From NCBI RefSeq assembly GCF_037055325.1, contig NZ_CP146373.1, forward strand, positions 2,418,001 through 2,482,000: a stretch of DNA of 64,000 bases. Direction: 5' to 3'. Of this stretch, positions 1 through 7,935 are shown piece after piece. Origin of the DNA: Arachnia propionica (lineage in GTDB: Bacteria > Actinomycetota > Actinomycetes > Propionibacteriales > Propionibacteriaceae). The position numbers were made by a program, and so were the translations under genes. The notes beneath the pieces were generated by a model. That model made no database searches. It was not told the origin of the DNA and was given only the letters and a program-made list of their open reading frames with translations. The number at the start of each line of letters is the position of its first letter. The first letter of the stretch is position 1.

Positions 1-741
1 GGTGGCGGGCATCCTGCGGGGGGATCCCGGGACCACGCTCATCACGTCCCGGCCCGTGGCCGAGACGATCACGCAACCGGTTCTGGCGTCGCTGAGCCTG
101 GCCGCGGTGGTGCTGCTGGGGTTGTGCTGCTCACCCTGCCCGTCGCGGTCGTCACCGGGGCGCGTCCGAGGCATCCGGTCAGCCGGTTCCTGACGGGGTT
201 CTCGGTGGCCGCTGCCGCGATACCGGAGTTCGTGGTGGCGATCGCGCTGCTGGCCGTCCTGGCGGTGTGGACCCGCTGGCTGCCGGTGCTGTCGGTGCCC
301 GGTGCGGGTCGCACGGTGTGGGAGAACCCCGTCTGCCTGGTGATGCCGGCGCTGTCGCTGTGGCTGGTGTGTTCCGCATCCCTGACCCGTCGCGTCCAGG
401 CCCTGGTGGCCACCCACGCCGCGGCACCCTACGTGCGCGAGGCGGAACTGGCGGGCCTGACGCGGCGACGGGTGCTGTCCAGGCACCTGTTGCCGTCGGT
501 GGCTCCCGGCGTCCTGCAGCTGCTCGCGCAGACGATCCCCTACCTGCTGGGTGGGGCCGTGGTGGTCGAGACCGTGACCTCCTTCCCCGGTCTGGGGTTC
601 GCGCTGGTGCGGGCCGTCGGGGACAGGGAGGTGCCGGTGGTGATGGCCGCGGGGGCGTTGATGATGGTGGTCGCGGTGGTGGCCTTCACCGTCGCGGATG
701 CGCTGTCGGTGCGCCAGGAACGCATGGTTGCGGTGGTGTGA
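1..741 (+). CDS. ABC transporter permease (DppB/OppB type), 5'-partial, apparent frameshift
   Basis: This is the C-terminal two thirds of an inner-membrane permease of a peptide/nickel ABC importer. The readable start (GDPGTTLITSRPVAE, then a hydrophobic helix ending LAAVVLLG) matches the first periplasmic loop and second helix of DppB-type permeases. The coupling EAA loop is clear in the second frame (YVREAELAGLTRRRVLSRHLLP). The reading frame changes near a run of four G at 118-121. Adding one G restores a smooth LLGVVLLTLPVAVV, so the gene is either a one-base-deletion pseudogene or carries a sequence error. The upstream start lies outside the window. The next permease begins 1 base after its stop, which marks one operon. 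The substrate cannot be told, since no binding protein is visible. Confidence 0.8.
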   Translation, partial: GGGHPAGGSRDHAHHVPARGRDDHATGSGVAEPGRGGAAGVVLLTLPVAVVTGARPRHPVSRFLTGFSVAAAAIPEFVVAIALLAVLAVWTRWLPVLSVPGAGRTVWENPVCLVMPALSLWLVCSASLTRRVQALVATHAAAPYVREAELAGLTRRRVLSRHLLPSVAPGVLQLLAQTIPYLLGGAVVVETVTSFPGLGFALVRAVGDREVPVVMAAGALMMVVAVVAFTVADALSVRQERMVAVV

Positions 742-742
742 G

Positions 743-1528
743 GTGAGCGTTTCAGCGAGGATCTGGGGCGGCATCGCCCTGCTGATGGTGCTTGTCACCA
801 TGGTCGCCCCGTGGTTGGCGCCAGCGGCCGGGAATTCCGCGGCCACGACGTCCTTCGCCTATTCGGTGGGCGGTCCGGGCGGGTTGGGGCACGACTACCT
901 GGGGCGGCCGGTGCTGCCCCAGCTCCTGGAGGGCGGCCGGGCGTTGCTGATCGCGGCCCTCCTGACCGCGGTGGTCTCGCAGGGCGTCGGGCTGGCCGCT
1001 GGTTTGTGGCTCGCCACCCGGGCCCGGGGGGCCTGGTTCGCGCGGTTCGTCTTGGATGTCGTCCTGGTGACACCGATGATTGTTGCCTCGCTGGTGGTCT
1101 ATCAGCGCGCCGGGGCGTCGCTGTATGCCACCATCCCGATCGCAACCGCCCTGACCCTGCCGTTCACGTCCCGCTACTACCGGGCGGCCGCGGAGCCACT
1201 GTTGGGGGCGGCCTTCTTCGAACAGGCCAGGGTGGCCGGCGACAGGACGTCGGTGGCGCTGGTCCGGGAGGTGGTGCCGGTGCTGCTGCGTCCCGTCCTG
1301 GCCGACCTGGGGTTGGCGACGATCACCGCCCTCTACCTGATGGCCACCATTTCCTTCCTGGGCACCACCGCCGCCGAGTCCGGTTTCCTGTGGCCGACGA
1401 TGGTGTCGCGGAACCTCGACGGGCTGGGGCTCAATCCGTGGGCGGTGCTGGCCCCGTTGGGTGCGATGGTGGCGTTGACGGTGCCCGTGAACCTGTTCGT
1501 CGATGCCCTCGGAGGTCGCCGTGACTGA
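743..1528 (+). CDS. ABC transporter permease (DppC/OppC type)
   Basis: Second integral-membrane subunit of the same importer, 261 residues. It has the DppC-like HDYLGRPVL motif after the first helix (the family has GTDxLGRD) and a coupling loop EQARVAGDRTSVALVREVVP, followed by further hydrophobic helices. The GTG at 743 was chosen because it follows the upstream stop directly and gives the usual short cytoplasmic N-terminus before the first helix. A longer ATG form would run back into the upstream gene. The 3' end overlaps the ATPase gene by 8 bases, so translation is probably coupled. It would pair with the upstream permease to form the transmembrane pore. Confidence 0.85.
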   Translation: MSVSARIWGGIALLMVLVTMVAPWLAPAAGNSAATTSFAYSVGGPGGLGHDYLGRPVLPQLLEGGRALLIAALLTAVVSQGVGLAAGLWLATRARGAWFARFVLDVVLVTPMIVASLVVYQRAGASLYATIPIATALTLPFTSRYYRAAAEPLLGAAFFEQARVAGDRTSVALVREVVPVLLRPVLADLGLATITALYLMATISFLGTTAAESGFLWPTMVSRNLDGLGLNPWAVLAPLGAMVALTVPVNLFVDALGGRRD

Positions 1529-2936
1529 ACCAGCCGTGCAGGTCGACGACCTGCGGATCCGTTCGGTCGCCGGAACGATCCTGGACAAAACCGCCCTTGC
1601 CGTGGAACGGGGCGAGCGGGTCGGGCTCGTAGGGGAATCCGGTTCGGGGAAGTCGACCCTGTCCTTGGCCCTGCTGGGTTCGATCGCGCCTGGTTTGGAA
1701 CTGGGGGCGGGGAACGTGACGGTGCTGGATGTGCCCGTCGTTGTCGATGGCCGGTTGGCCTCCCCCGGGGCCCTGCGGGGACTGCGGCGTCGCGTCGCCC
1801 GGCTGGATCAGGACCCGGCCGGGGCGTTGACCCCGACCCGCCGCATCGGATACCTGATGACGGAGTTGTCGCGGGGTCCGCGTGAGGATGCGCAGCGACT
1901 CCGCGACGAGGCCCTGGAGGTCTTCGGGCTGCCGACGACCCGCGACTTCCTGAACCGTTTCCCGGCGGAGCTGTCGGGAGGGCAGCGGCGGCGGGTGGCG
2001 CTGGCCCGCGCCCTGGCACGCCGCCCCGAGCTGCTGGTGCTCGACGAACCGACCGCCGGGCTCGACCCGTCGGCCGTCGACGCCGCCCTGGGTCTAGTGG
2101 AACAGCTCGTGGCGGAATTGGACGCGACCCTGCTGGTGATCACCCACGACCCCGCGGTGGCGGCGCGCCTGACCAGCCGGGTGGTGGAGATGCGTGACGG
2201 GCGTCTCACCGACGGCGTCCCGGCGCGGGAAGTCGTGGCCGCGGATCGCCCGGGAACATCACGAGGCGGCGGAACGCGAAGGGACGCGGAGCCCGTTTTG
2301 TGCGTGCGGTCGTTGACGGCGAGCGCGCCCGGGCTGGCCGATCCCCCCGTGACCGGCCTGGACCTGGACGTCCTCGACGGGGAGGCGGTGGCGTTGACGG
2401 GACCGTCCGGTTCGGGAAAGTCGACGGTGGCGCGGACCCTCGTCGGACTCTGGCCGAGGCGCGACGGCGAGGTGAGCGTGGCCGGGACGGCCCTGCCGGC
2501 GCGGCTGGACGACTGGCCCCGTTCGGCGCGCGGGACGATCGGGTGGGTGCCGCAGGATCCCGCGACGTCGGTGAACCCGGCGTGGTCGCTCGGACGGTCC
2601 CTGGCGCGCGCCCATGCCAGGGCGGTGCGACTCGGCAGGGCGGGAACGGGCGTCGAGGAGGCGGCCGAACTGGTCGGTTTGCCACCCGGCTGGGAAACCC
2701 GTCATCCGAGACAGCTGTCGGGAGGCCAGCTGCAGCGCTTCGCGATCGCCCGGGTCCTGGTCTCCGGGGCGCGGCTGCTGGTGCTCGACGAGGTAACCTC
2801 CAGCCTGGACGCGACCACCCGCGACGCCATCTGCGAGGTCCTGGCCGAGGTCAGGAAACGCATCCCCATGTTGGTGATCACCCACGACCCGACAGTGATC
2901 GCCCGCTGCGACCGGGAGGTCAGGCTCAACGACTAA
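1521..2936 (+). CDS. Dual-domain ABC transporter ATPase (DppD-DppF fusion type)
   Basis: Cytoplasmic ATPase with two complete nucleotide-binding domains in one chain, 471 residues. The first half has Walker A GESGSGKST (about residue 40), signature LSGGQRRR and Walker B LLVLDEPTAGLD. The second half has GPSGSGKST, LSGGQLQR and LLVLDEVTSSLD. Both have a terminal ITHDP switch histidine. Peptide and nickel importers usually use two separate ATPases, and this single protein can serve both sites. The GTG start at 1521 is preceded by GGAGG at 1511-1515 and overlaps the permease stop. A 6-bp stem (CGCCCC/GGGGCG, 2950-2982) just after the stop could help end the transcript, but it has no T-run. Confidence 0.9.
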   Translation: MTEPAVQVDDLRIRSVAGTILDKTALAVERGERVGLVGESGSGKSTLSLALLGSIAPGLELGAGNVTVLDVPVVVDGRLASPGALRGLRRRVARLDQDPAGALTPTRRIGYLMTELSRGPREDAQRLRDEALEVFGLPTTRDFLNRFPAELSGGQRRRVALARALARRPELLVLDEPTAGLDPSAVDAALGLVEQLVAELDATLLVITHDPAVAARLTSRVVEMRDGRLTDGVPAREVVAADRPGTSRGGGTRRDAEPVLCVRSLTASAPGLADPPVTGLDLDVLDGEAVALTGPSGSGKSTVARTLVGLWPRRDGEVSVAGTALPARLDDWPRSARGTIGWVPQDPATSVNPAWSLGRSLARAHARAVRLGRAGTGVEEAAELVGLPPGWETRHPRQLSGGQLQRFAIARVLVSGARLLVLDEVTSSLDATTRDAICEVLAEVRKRIPMLVITHDPTVIARCDREVRLND

Positions 2937-3430
2937 GCCAACACGCGAACGCCCCTTCTCTGAAGCTGGTTGAGCCGGGGCGCGAGCAACGAGCGACCCG
3001 AGTTGAAACCACCCGGAACCCGACAAGCAAGCCTCCAAACACCCTCACCATGGTTTCGACACGACCCCGGTTTCGAGAAGATCCCCATTCGATCCGCAGA
3101 ACTTCCCACCCAACTTAAAGCCTTGGGAAGTTGCAAGAAGCTGACTGCGAACCCGGCCACCAACCGTTCCACAGCCGGGCGTGAGTTCTGTGACAGTTCC
3201 CAGTGTCCTGATCCGTAAATTCGTTTCAGGCGTCGAGTGATCGCCTTGTGGATGTCCTCAACGGTTTTAAGCGCAGATGAGACTGCAGTCACACCGGGGT
3301 TCAATCCTCGATCGGGTGCCGCACCCCGAATGAAATCTGACGGGAATGGAAACAAGCCAAGACAGCGGCCTAATCCATAATCCAAGGTTTTTCGTCGCTG
3401 TCCACAAAACCTATAGCAGCCCGGTTTCTG
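2937..3430. other. Gene-poor spacer between convergent genes
   Basis: About 490 bases with no gene that I recognise. It holds a GAAGCTGGTTGAGCC-type segment at 2960-2975 of the kind scattered in many actinobacterial spacers, and a stem-loop related to one at 5464-5518 (listed separately). Stretches around 3255-3325 vaguely resemble a tRNA but do not fold as one. Confidence 0.4.
3100..3132. repeat. Stem-loop repeat, copy 1 (AACTTCCCA/TGGGAAGTT)
   Basis: A perfect 9-bp inverted repeat with a 15-base loop. The core TTCCCAC-YAACTTAA-GCC-GGGAAGTT recurs, diverged, at 5464-5496, so this is a dispersed element rather than a chance hairpin. It lies in a convergent spacer. Its role is unknown. Confidence 0.55.
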
Positions 3431-4510
3431 TCAGGACAGCAAGATTAGTGTCACCAGCAATGTCAATGGCATCGTCGTCAGGGCCAGGCCCAGCCCGTAG
3501 GCCTTGGGGGATCTCTGCACCACCGCCACGAACTCCCGCAACATGGCACTCGGCCAGTAATACCACGCAGTACGCGCCCCCAACACCTGAATACCCGTAC
3601 CCAAGTCGCGGGCCAACAACGCAGCACGCATCGCATGATAATTGCTGGTAACAGCAACTCCCATAGCCTCCGGGCCCAGCCGCGGCTCGACCCGAACCAG
3701 ATCCGTCGACATCTGGAAATTCTCCCGGGTCGTCGTGGAGCGATCCTCCAACACCAAAGCCGCTTCCGGAACACCCCGCTCCAACGCATACTCCGCCATC
3801 GCCCTAGCCTCACTGACAGGTTCATCAGGACCCTGCCCACCACTCATCACCAACAACGGACGCCGCCCAACACCCACCTCACCCCGCCACACCCCAAGGG
3901 CCCGGTCAATACGCCCGGCCAGCAGCGGGGTGACCTTCCCAGAAGGAACCCCAGCACCCAGCACCATGATGAAATCCGGGTGAACTCTGCGAACGATACG
4001 TTGGTAGAACCAGGAGTACCCGACGAAACAAAAGAACATCAACGCCACCCAACCGGTAGTGAGCATGATGAACGCCGGAACGGGAAAGGCCCGTTTTTCC
4101 TCGGTAAAAACCACGGCGACACAAACAACCATTGCCGCAACCAGCCCAACACCAGCGAGCAGGGACAACGAATGCGCCAAGGAGAAACGTTCCCTGCAGA
4201 GCATGACCACACCATTGAGGATGAGGAAACCCGCCAAACCGACGGCCATCAAGGGCGACATGAGCACCAGGAAACCCAGCCCCACCAATGGGGCCGCGAA
4301 ACCGAGCACCGCCAGTACCTGGATGCCGAGCAGCACGGTGACGGCAATCCACCCAGCATTGGCCAATCGCCGCGGTTCCTGGCGGACCCGCCGCCATGCC
4401 ACCCACCCCACGATGAGTAAAGCTGCCAGCAGTACCAGTCCAGTCAGAGTTGTCGAGCCCACAGTGGCACGATAGCCGCACTGCTGGGCGAATACTCTGC
4501 TGTAGCTCAT
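3431..4510 (-). CDS. YdcF/SanA/ElyC-family (DUF218) membrane protein
   Basis: A 359-residue protein with about five hydrophobic helices in its first 175 residues and then a DUF218 domain. The diagnostic stretches are DFIMVLGAGVPSGKVTPLLAGRID, LLVMSGGQG, an acidic SEARAMAEYALERG, EDRSTTTRENF and a late TSNYHAMRA. The family is linked to cell-envelope and polysaccharide/lipid-carrier functions in other bacteria, but its chemistry is poorly defined. The multi-helix N-terminus is longer than in E. coli YdcF or SanA and is common in actinobacterial and firmicute members. The ATG at 4510 is the only start that keeps the whole first helix. It stands alone, with no operon partner. Confidence 0.85.
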   Translation of the reverse strand: MSYSRVFAQQCGYRATVGSTTLTGLVLLAALLIVGWVAWRRVRQEPRRLANAGWIAVTVLLGIQVLAVLGFAAPLVGLGFLVLMSPLMAVGLAGFLILNGVVMLCRERFSLAHSLSLLAGVGLVAAMVVCVAVVFTEEKRAFPVPAFIMLTTGWVALMFFCFVGYSWFYQRIVRRVHPDFIMVLGAGVPSGKVTPLLAGRIDRALGVWRGEVGVGRRPLLVMSGGQGPDEPVSEARAMAEYALERGVPEAALVLEDRSTTTRENFQMSTDLVRVEPRLGPEAMGVAVTSNYHAMRAALLARDLGTGIQVLGARTAWYYWPSAMLREFVAVVQRSPKAYGLGLALTTMPLTLLVTLILLS

Positions 4511-4733
4511 GATTTCGGGGACGCTCGGGGTGTCCTCAGGGGTGACGGGAGCCGGTCAGCCCGTGATCGCAAGACCTTCTCCGGTGCGACGAACCCAGAT
4601 CCGCTGCCCGGAAGCTACCGGTTCACTTGGCTTCGCCACCAACGGTCGATCCCCACAAGGGTCTGGCCGGGTGGCTCGAAGGCGACTACGGAGACGGGTC
4701 TTGACCCTGTCTCCCCCCATTCGCCTGCCCGGT

Positions 4734-5473
4734 TCACGCGTCTGCTCCCGGTTCATCCAGCCGCCTTGGTGCGGTAGCGCTGGCGGGGCTGCGAGGGGGT
4801 TCCATTGCCTCAACCGTCCCCTCCCCGATCATCTGATTGAGGGCTTGCTGGACGGCGGTGCGGCTGAATCCCGTCGCGGCCATCAGCTCGGCGGTTGTCG
4901 CCGAGGCCCGTTCCCACAGTGTTTTCTCGATCCCCGCGCGGGCCGTGTTCCTGCGTTCCCCACAAGCCAGCCGACGCCGACGGAAGGTGACGGTGAAGCT
5001 CACCATGTCGTCGCGGATCTCGATCGGGGGCATGAGGGCCTTCTCAAGTTCCGCAGCCATCACCGCGAAACCAGTTCCCCGATTCTCAGCAACGAGACCG
5101 CCATCGGGGAGCCGCACGTTCTCGAGCAGAGAGGCCAGCCGCTGGTTGCGGGTCGAGCTGATTCCCGCCGTCCCGAGCGTTCGCAGGGTCACTGCGCCGT
5201 ACAACCCACCGGGGTTGATGACCTCGAGCCGGTCGACGTACATGTTGAGCTGCACCTGGGTGCCGCGTCATCGCCCTGGGCGAAAGTCCGGGGACGGGTT
5301 TGGCGCTGCCCCTCCAGGTAGCTGGCGAGCGCATCGGCGTCCAGGTCCTCCGGGCTGGCCCCGGGCACGGGTTCCTCGTCCCAGGCCGGCTGGACGTGTT
5401 CCTCCACCAGGCGAAGTCGTTCTACGAGCTCGCGCAGCTCTTTCTCATCCATGCTTCCCGCCCAGCTTCCCAC
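4734..5473 (-). pseudogene. Decayed AlbA/RecG-like ATP-binding protein gene
   Basis: Remnant of a gene of the AlbA_2 - HATPase_c_4 ('ATP-dependent DNA helicase RecG-like') family. The N-terminal piece (MDEKELRELVERLRLVEEHVQ, starting about 5452) is in one frame. The C-terminal piece, from about 5255, is in another and carries the family's VDRLEVINPGGLYG, ISSTRNQRLASLLENVRL and RGTGFAVM motifs, followed by a winged-helix-like tail. The middle of the family (most of the AlbA domain) is missing, so there is an internal deletion as well as a frameshift. Intact relatives are regulators or defence-associated proteins. It lies between two copies of the TTCCCA repeat. Confidence 0.7.
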
Positions 5474-5518
5474 TTAACTTAACGCCCCGGGAAGTTATGC
5501 GGGAAGCTACGGGAAGCT
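5464..5518. repeat. Stem-loop repeat, copy 2, with tandem GGGAAGCT
   Basis: AGCTTCCC at 5464-5471 can pair with either GGGAAGCT at 5501-5508 or GGGAAGCT at 5511-5518. An intervening ACTTAACTTAACGCCCCGGGAAGTT matches copy 1 (3100-3132). It is followed at 5515-5570 by two AGCTGGKTGAACC/GAGCC-type segments also seen near 2960. Confidence 0.5.
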
Positions 5519-5657
5519 GGTTGAACCAACGCACACCCCCTTCCCCGTAGCTGGGTGAGCCGAGTTCAAGAAGGTCCTCATTCACCTGTTTCCTTGCATC
5601 CATCGCCTCTGGAGCGCACGCGAGCAGGAAGCGTATCCACAACCTTCACACCTCCCC

Positions 5658-5687
5658 TTGACACGTGACCATTAAGTCACATATTTT
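5658..5687 (+). promoter_or_regulatory. Promoter with ArsR-type operator
   Basis: TTGACA (5658-5663) and an ATATTT/TATTTT box 17-18 bases downstream (5681-5687) form a promoter. The perfect dyad GTGAC-N6-GTCAC (5665-5680) sits between the boxes, a typical place for an autorepressing ArsR dimer. Repression by the downstream gene product is inference. Confidence 0.65.
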
Positions 5688-5699
5688 CTCGGGGTGGAC

Positions 5700-6008
5700 A
5701 TGGACGAGGTGTTCAAGGCCTTGGCGGATCCCACGAGACGCATGCTGCTCGACCGGCTGTTCGCCGAAGAGGGACTCACCCAAAAGGAACTGGAGAAGGA
5801 CTTCGAAATGACACGGTTCGGCATCGCAAAACACCTGCACATCCTGGAAGAAGCAGGTCTGGTGACCACGAAGCGCGACGGCCGCGTCAAACGACACTTC
5901 CTCAACCCCATTCCGATCCACCAGATCCATGCCCGCTGGATCGACAAATACACCGCCCACCAGGCATCCGCCCTGATGGAGCTGAAATCAGATCTGGAGG
6001 ACTCATGA
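5700..6008 (+). CDS. ArsR-family HTH transcriptional regulator
   Basis: A 102-residue winged-helix regulator. It opens MDEVFKALADPTRRMLLDRL, which is typical of the ArsR branch that precedes AHSA1/SRPBCC genes, with recognition helix TQKELEKDFEMTRFGIAKHLHILEEAGL and a beta-wing KRDGRVKRHFLN. No CxC metal site is visible, so it is not a classic metal sensor. ATG 5700 was preferred over an in-frame GTG at 5694 because GGGG at 5691-5694 is then well placed as ribosome-binding site. Its stop overlaps the start of the SRPBCC gene (ATGA). A dyad operator lies in its promoter, so it probably controls itself and its partner. Confidence 0.88.
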   Translation: MDEVFKALADPTRRMLLDRLFAEEGLTQKELEKDFEMTRFGIAKHLHILEEAGLVTTKRDGRVKRHFLNPIPIHQIHARWIDKYTAHQASALMELKSDLEDS

Positions 6009-6433
6009 CCACCACACAGGTGCATCGCATCTTCATCAAGGCTGCTCCCGAAGCAATCTGGGAGGCCATCACGAAACCCGAATTCACCCGTCGCTACTTC
6101 TATGGGTCCAGCATCGACACGACCACGGAACCCGGCTCACCGTGCGTCTATCGCTCGACCGACGCTCCCCTGGTCGACGGGGAGGTGCTGGAATCGGATC
6201 CGGTCCACAGATTCGTGATCACCTGGCGTTCGCTCTATCACCCACCTTCGGCGGACGAACCTGCCAGCCGCGTCACCTGGCTCATCGAACCTCAGGAAGA
6301 CGGCCATTGCTGTCTCACCGTGATCCATGACCGCCTCGATAGTTCCCCGAACACGGCCAAGAACGTCGGGGCAGCCTGGATGTTCGTGCTCAGCGGCCTC
6401 AAAACGGTTGTGGAAACCGGGGAGAGCTGGTGA
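6005..6433 (+). CDS. SRPBCC (AHSA1/START-like) domain protein
   Basis: A 142-residue protein with the AHSA1 pattern: an IKAAPEAIWEAITKPEFTRRYFYG opening helix, central strands and a closing GLKTVVETGE helix. The fold forms a hydrophobic ligand cavity. Members next to ArsR-type genes are usually co-transcribed, but their ligands are seldom known. The 4-base overlap with the regulator supports coupled expression. A likely role is binding or handling a small hydrophobic compound whose level affects the regulator, but this is inference. Confidence 0.85.
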   Translation: MTTTQVHRIFIKAAPEAIWEAITKPEFTRRYFYGSSIDTTTEPGSPCVYRSTDAPLVDGEVLESDPVHRFVITWRSLYHPPSADEPASRVTWLIEPQEDGHCCLTVIHDRLDSSPNTAKNVGAAWMFVLSGLKTVVETGESW

Positions 6434-6586
6434 TGCACGGATGAACCGCCACAGATCTTGCGGCCAGTAGCAAGAACCCGTGGCGATCCAGGTGTGGCCC
6501 CGGCCCGGGAAACATGGAGGAGGTCCCCTGTGCGGACCACCGCAGCCGCGGGCAGGATCGACGGGCGGTCGCGGTTGGGGCTGTGA

Positions 6587-7885
6587 TCAGTCGTTTTCCA
6601 GGCGTTCGGCGATGAGGTCCACCAGCGCCCTGGCCACGTCGTCTTTGCTGCCAGAGGCCCGGATCACCTCGCGACCCTGGGCGTCCAGAACCACGACCGC
6701 ATTGGGCACGTCACCGAACCCGAGGGCGGGGCCGACGGCGTTGACCGCGAGGAGGTCGGCGCCTTTCCGCCACGCCTTCGCGACCCCGTGGCTCAGCACG
6801 TCGCCGTTCTCGTCGCCGGTTTCGGCCGCGAACCCGACCACGAGGGTCCGTCCGTTCTCGCCCCGAGGCGGGTCGGAGACCAGTCCGGCCAGGATGTCGG
6901 GGTTCTCCACCAGGGTGATCACCGGTGGCGGGACGGGGCCCGTCTCGTCGTCTTCCAGGCCGTGTTTCTTGATCTTCGCGGCCGACACGGTGGTGGGCCG
7001 GTAATCCGCGACCGCGGCGGCCATGACGACAACGTCGGCGTCGGCGCAGAGGTGCCGCACGACGTCGTTGAGTTCCAGGGCCGTGGTCACCGGGACCACC
7101 TCGACGGAGGCCGGAAGCTGGGCCAGGATGCCGGCATCGACGTGCGCAGCAGCCAGAGTGACGCGCGCCCCACGGATCGCTGCGGCCCGCGCGATGGCGC
7201 AGCCCTGCCGCCCGGAGGAACGATTCCCGAGAAAACGCACCGGGTCGATCGGTTCGCGGGTGCCGCCCGCCGAGACCACCACGTGCCGACCCTCCAGCCC
7301 ATTGGGCCTGCCCTCGACATCCGAGCTCTCCAGCAAGGCCAAGGCCTCGGTGACGATTCGGTCGGTCTCGGGCAGCCTCCCGATCCCGGAGTCCTTGCCC
7401 GTCAGGCGCCCGGAGTCGGGGGTGAGCACCGTCAATCCACGGCGACGCAGCGTGGCGACATTTTCCTGGGTGGCCGGGTTGAGCCACATCTGGGTGTGCA
7501 TGGCGGGGGCCAGCAGCACGGGCGCGGTGGTGGTGAGTATCGTCGCGGTGAGCAGGTCATCGGCCCGTCCCGCCGCTACACGGGCCAGCAGATCCGCCGA
7601 CGCGGGAGCGACCACCACGAGCTCCGCCCACTCCCCCACAGCGACGTGCTCGACCGCGGCGGGATCGTCGAAGACGCCCGACGACACCGGAGCGCCGGAG
7701 ACAGCCGCCAACGCGGGAGCCCCAATGAATCGCAGCGCCGCCTCGGTGGGCACCGTCTTGACCTCGTGTCCAGCCTCCCGCAGAGCTCTGATGACGAAAG
7801 GGGCCTTGTAGGCGGCGATGGAACCGGCCACCCCGACGACGATGCGTCGCGGTTCGGCGGGTGTGGGCTCGGGAGTGTCTGACAT
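6587..7885 (-). CDS. coaBC: Bifunctional phosphopantothenoylcysteine decarboxylase/phosphopantothenate-cysteine ligase
   Basis: Makes 4'-phosphopantetheine for coenzyme A: the CoaB half joins cysteine to phosphopantothenate and the CoaC half decarboxylates the product with FMN. The protein has 432 residues. The CoaC domain (about 1-185) opens RRIVVGVAGSIAAYKAP and carries the substrate motif as PAMHTQMW, the actinobacterial His variant of PAMN. The CoaB domain follows with VVSAGGTREPIDPVRFLGNRSSG. The ATG at 7885 (MSDTPEP) was chosen because the GSIAAYK strand then falls near residue 20, whereas a longer in-frame reading to 8023 has non-homologous sequence. It is indirectly relevant to the NRPS cluster, since pantetheine arms derive from CoA. 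Confidence 0.93.
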   Translation of the reverse strand: MSDTPEPTPAEPRRIVVGVAGSIAAYKAPFVIRALREAGHEVKTVPTEAALRFIGAPALAAVSGAPVSSGVFDDPAAVEHVAVGEWAELVVVAPASADLLARVAAGRADDLLTATILTTTAPVLLAPAMHTQMWLNPATQENVATLRRRGLTVLTPDSGRLTGKDSGIGRLPETDRIVTEALALLESSDVEGRPNGLEGRHVVVSAGGTREPIDPVRFLGNRSSGRQGCAIARAAAIRGARVTLAAAHVDAGILAQLPASVEVVPVTTALELNDVVRHLCADADVVVMAAAVADYRPTTVSAAKIKKHGLEDDETGPVPPPVITLVENPDILAGLVSDPPRGENGRTLVVGFAAETGDENGDVLSHGVAKAWRKGADLLAVNAVGPALGFGDVPNAVVVLDAQGREVIRASGSKDDVARALVDLIAERLEND

Positions 7886-7935
7886 GAAGCCATGATCCCA
7901 CGTCCCCGGGCACGGGAATGGGCTTCGACGCCTCG

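Noticed and set aside
3255-3325. tRNA-like text (CCTCAACGGTTTTAAGCGC ... GGGGTTCAATCC)
   Set aside because: The D-arm and T-arm halves do not pair and no acceptor stem can be formed, so it is not called as a tRNA.
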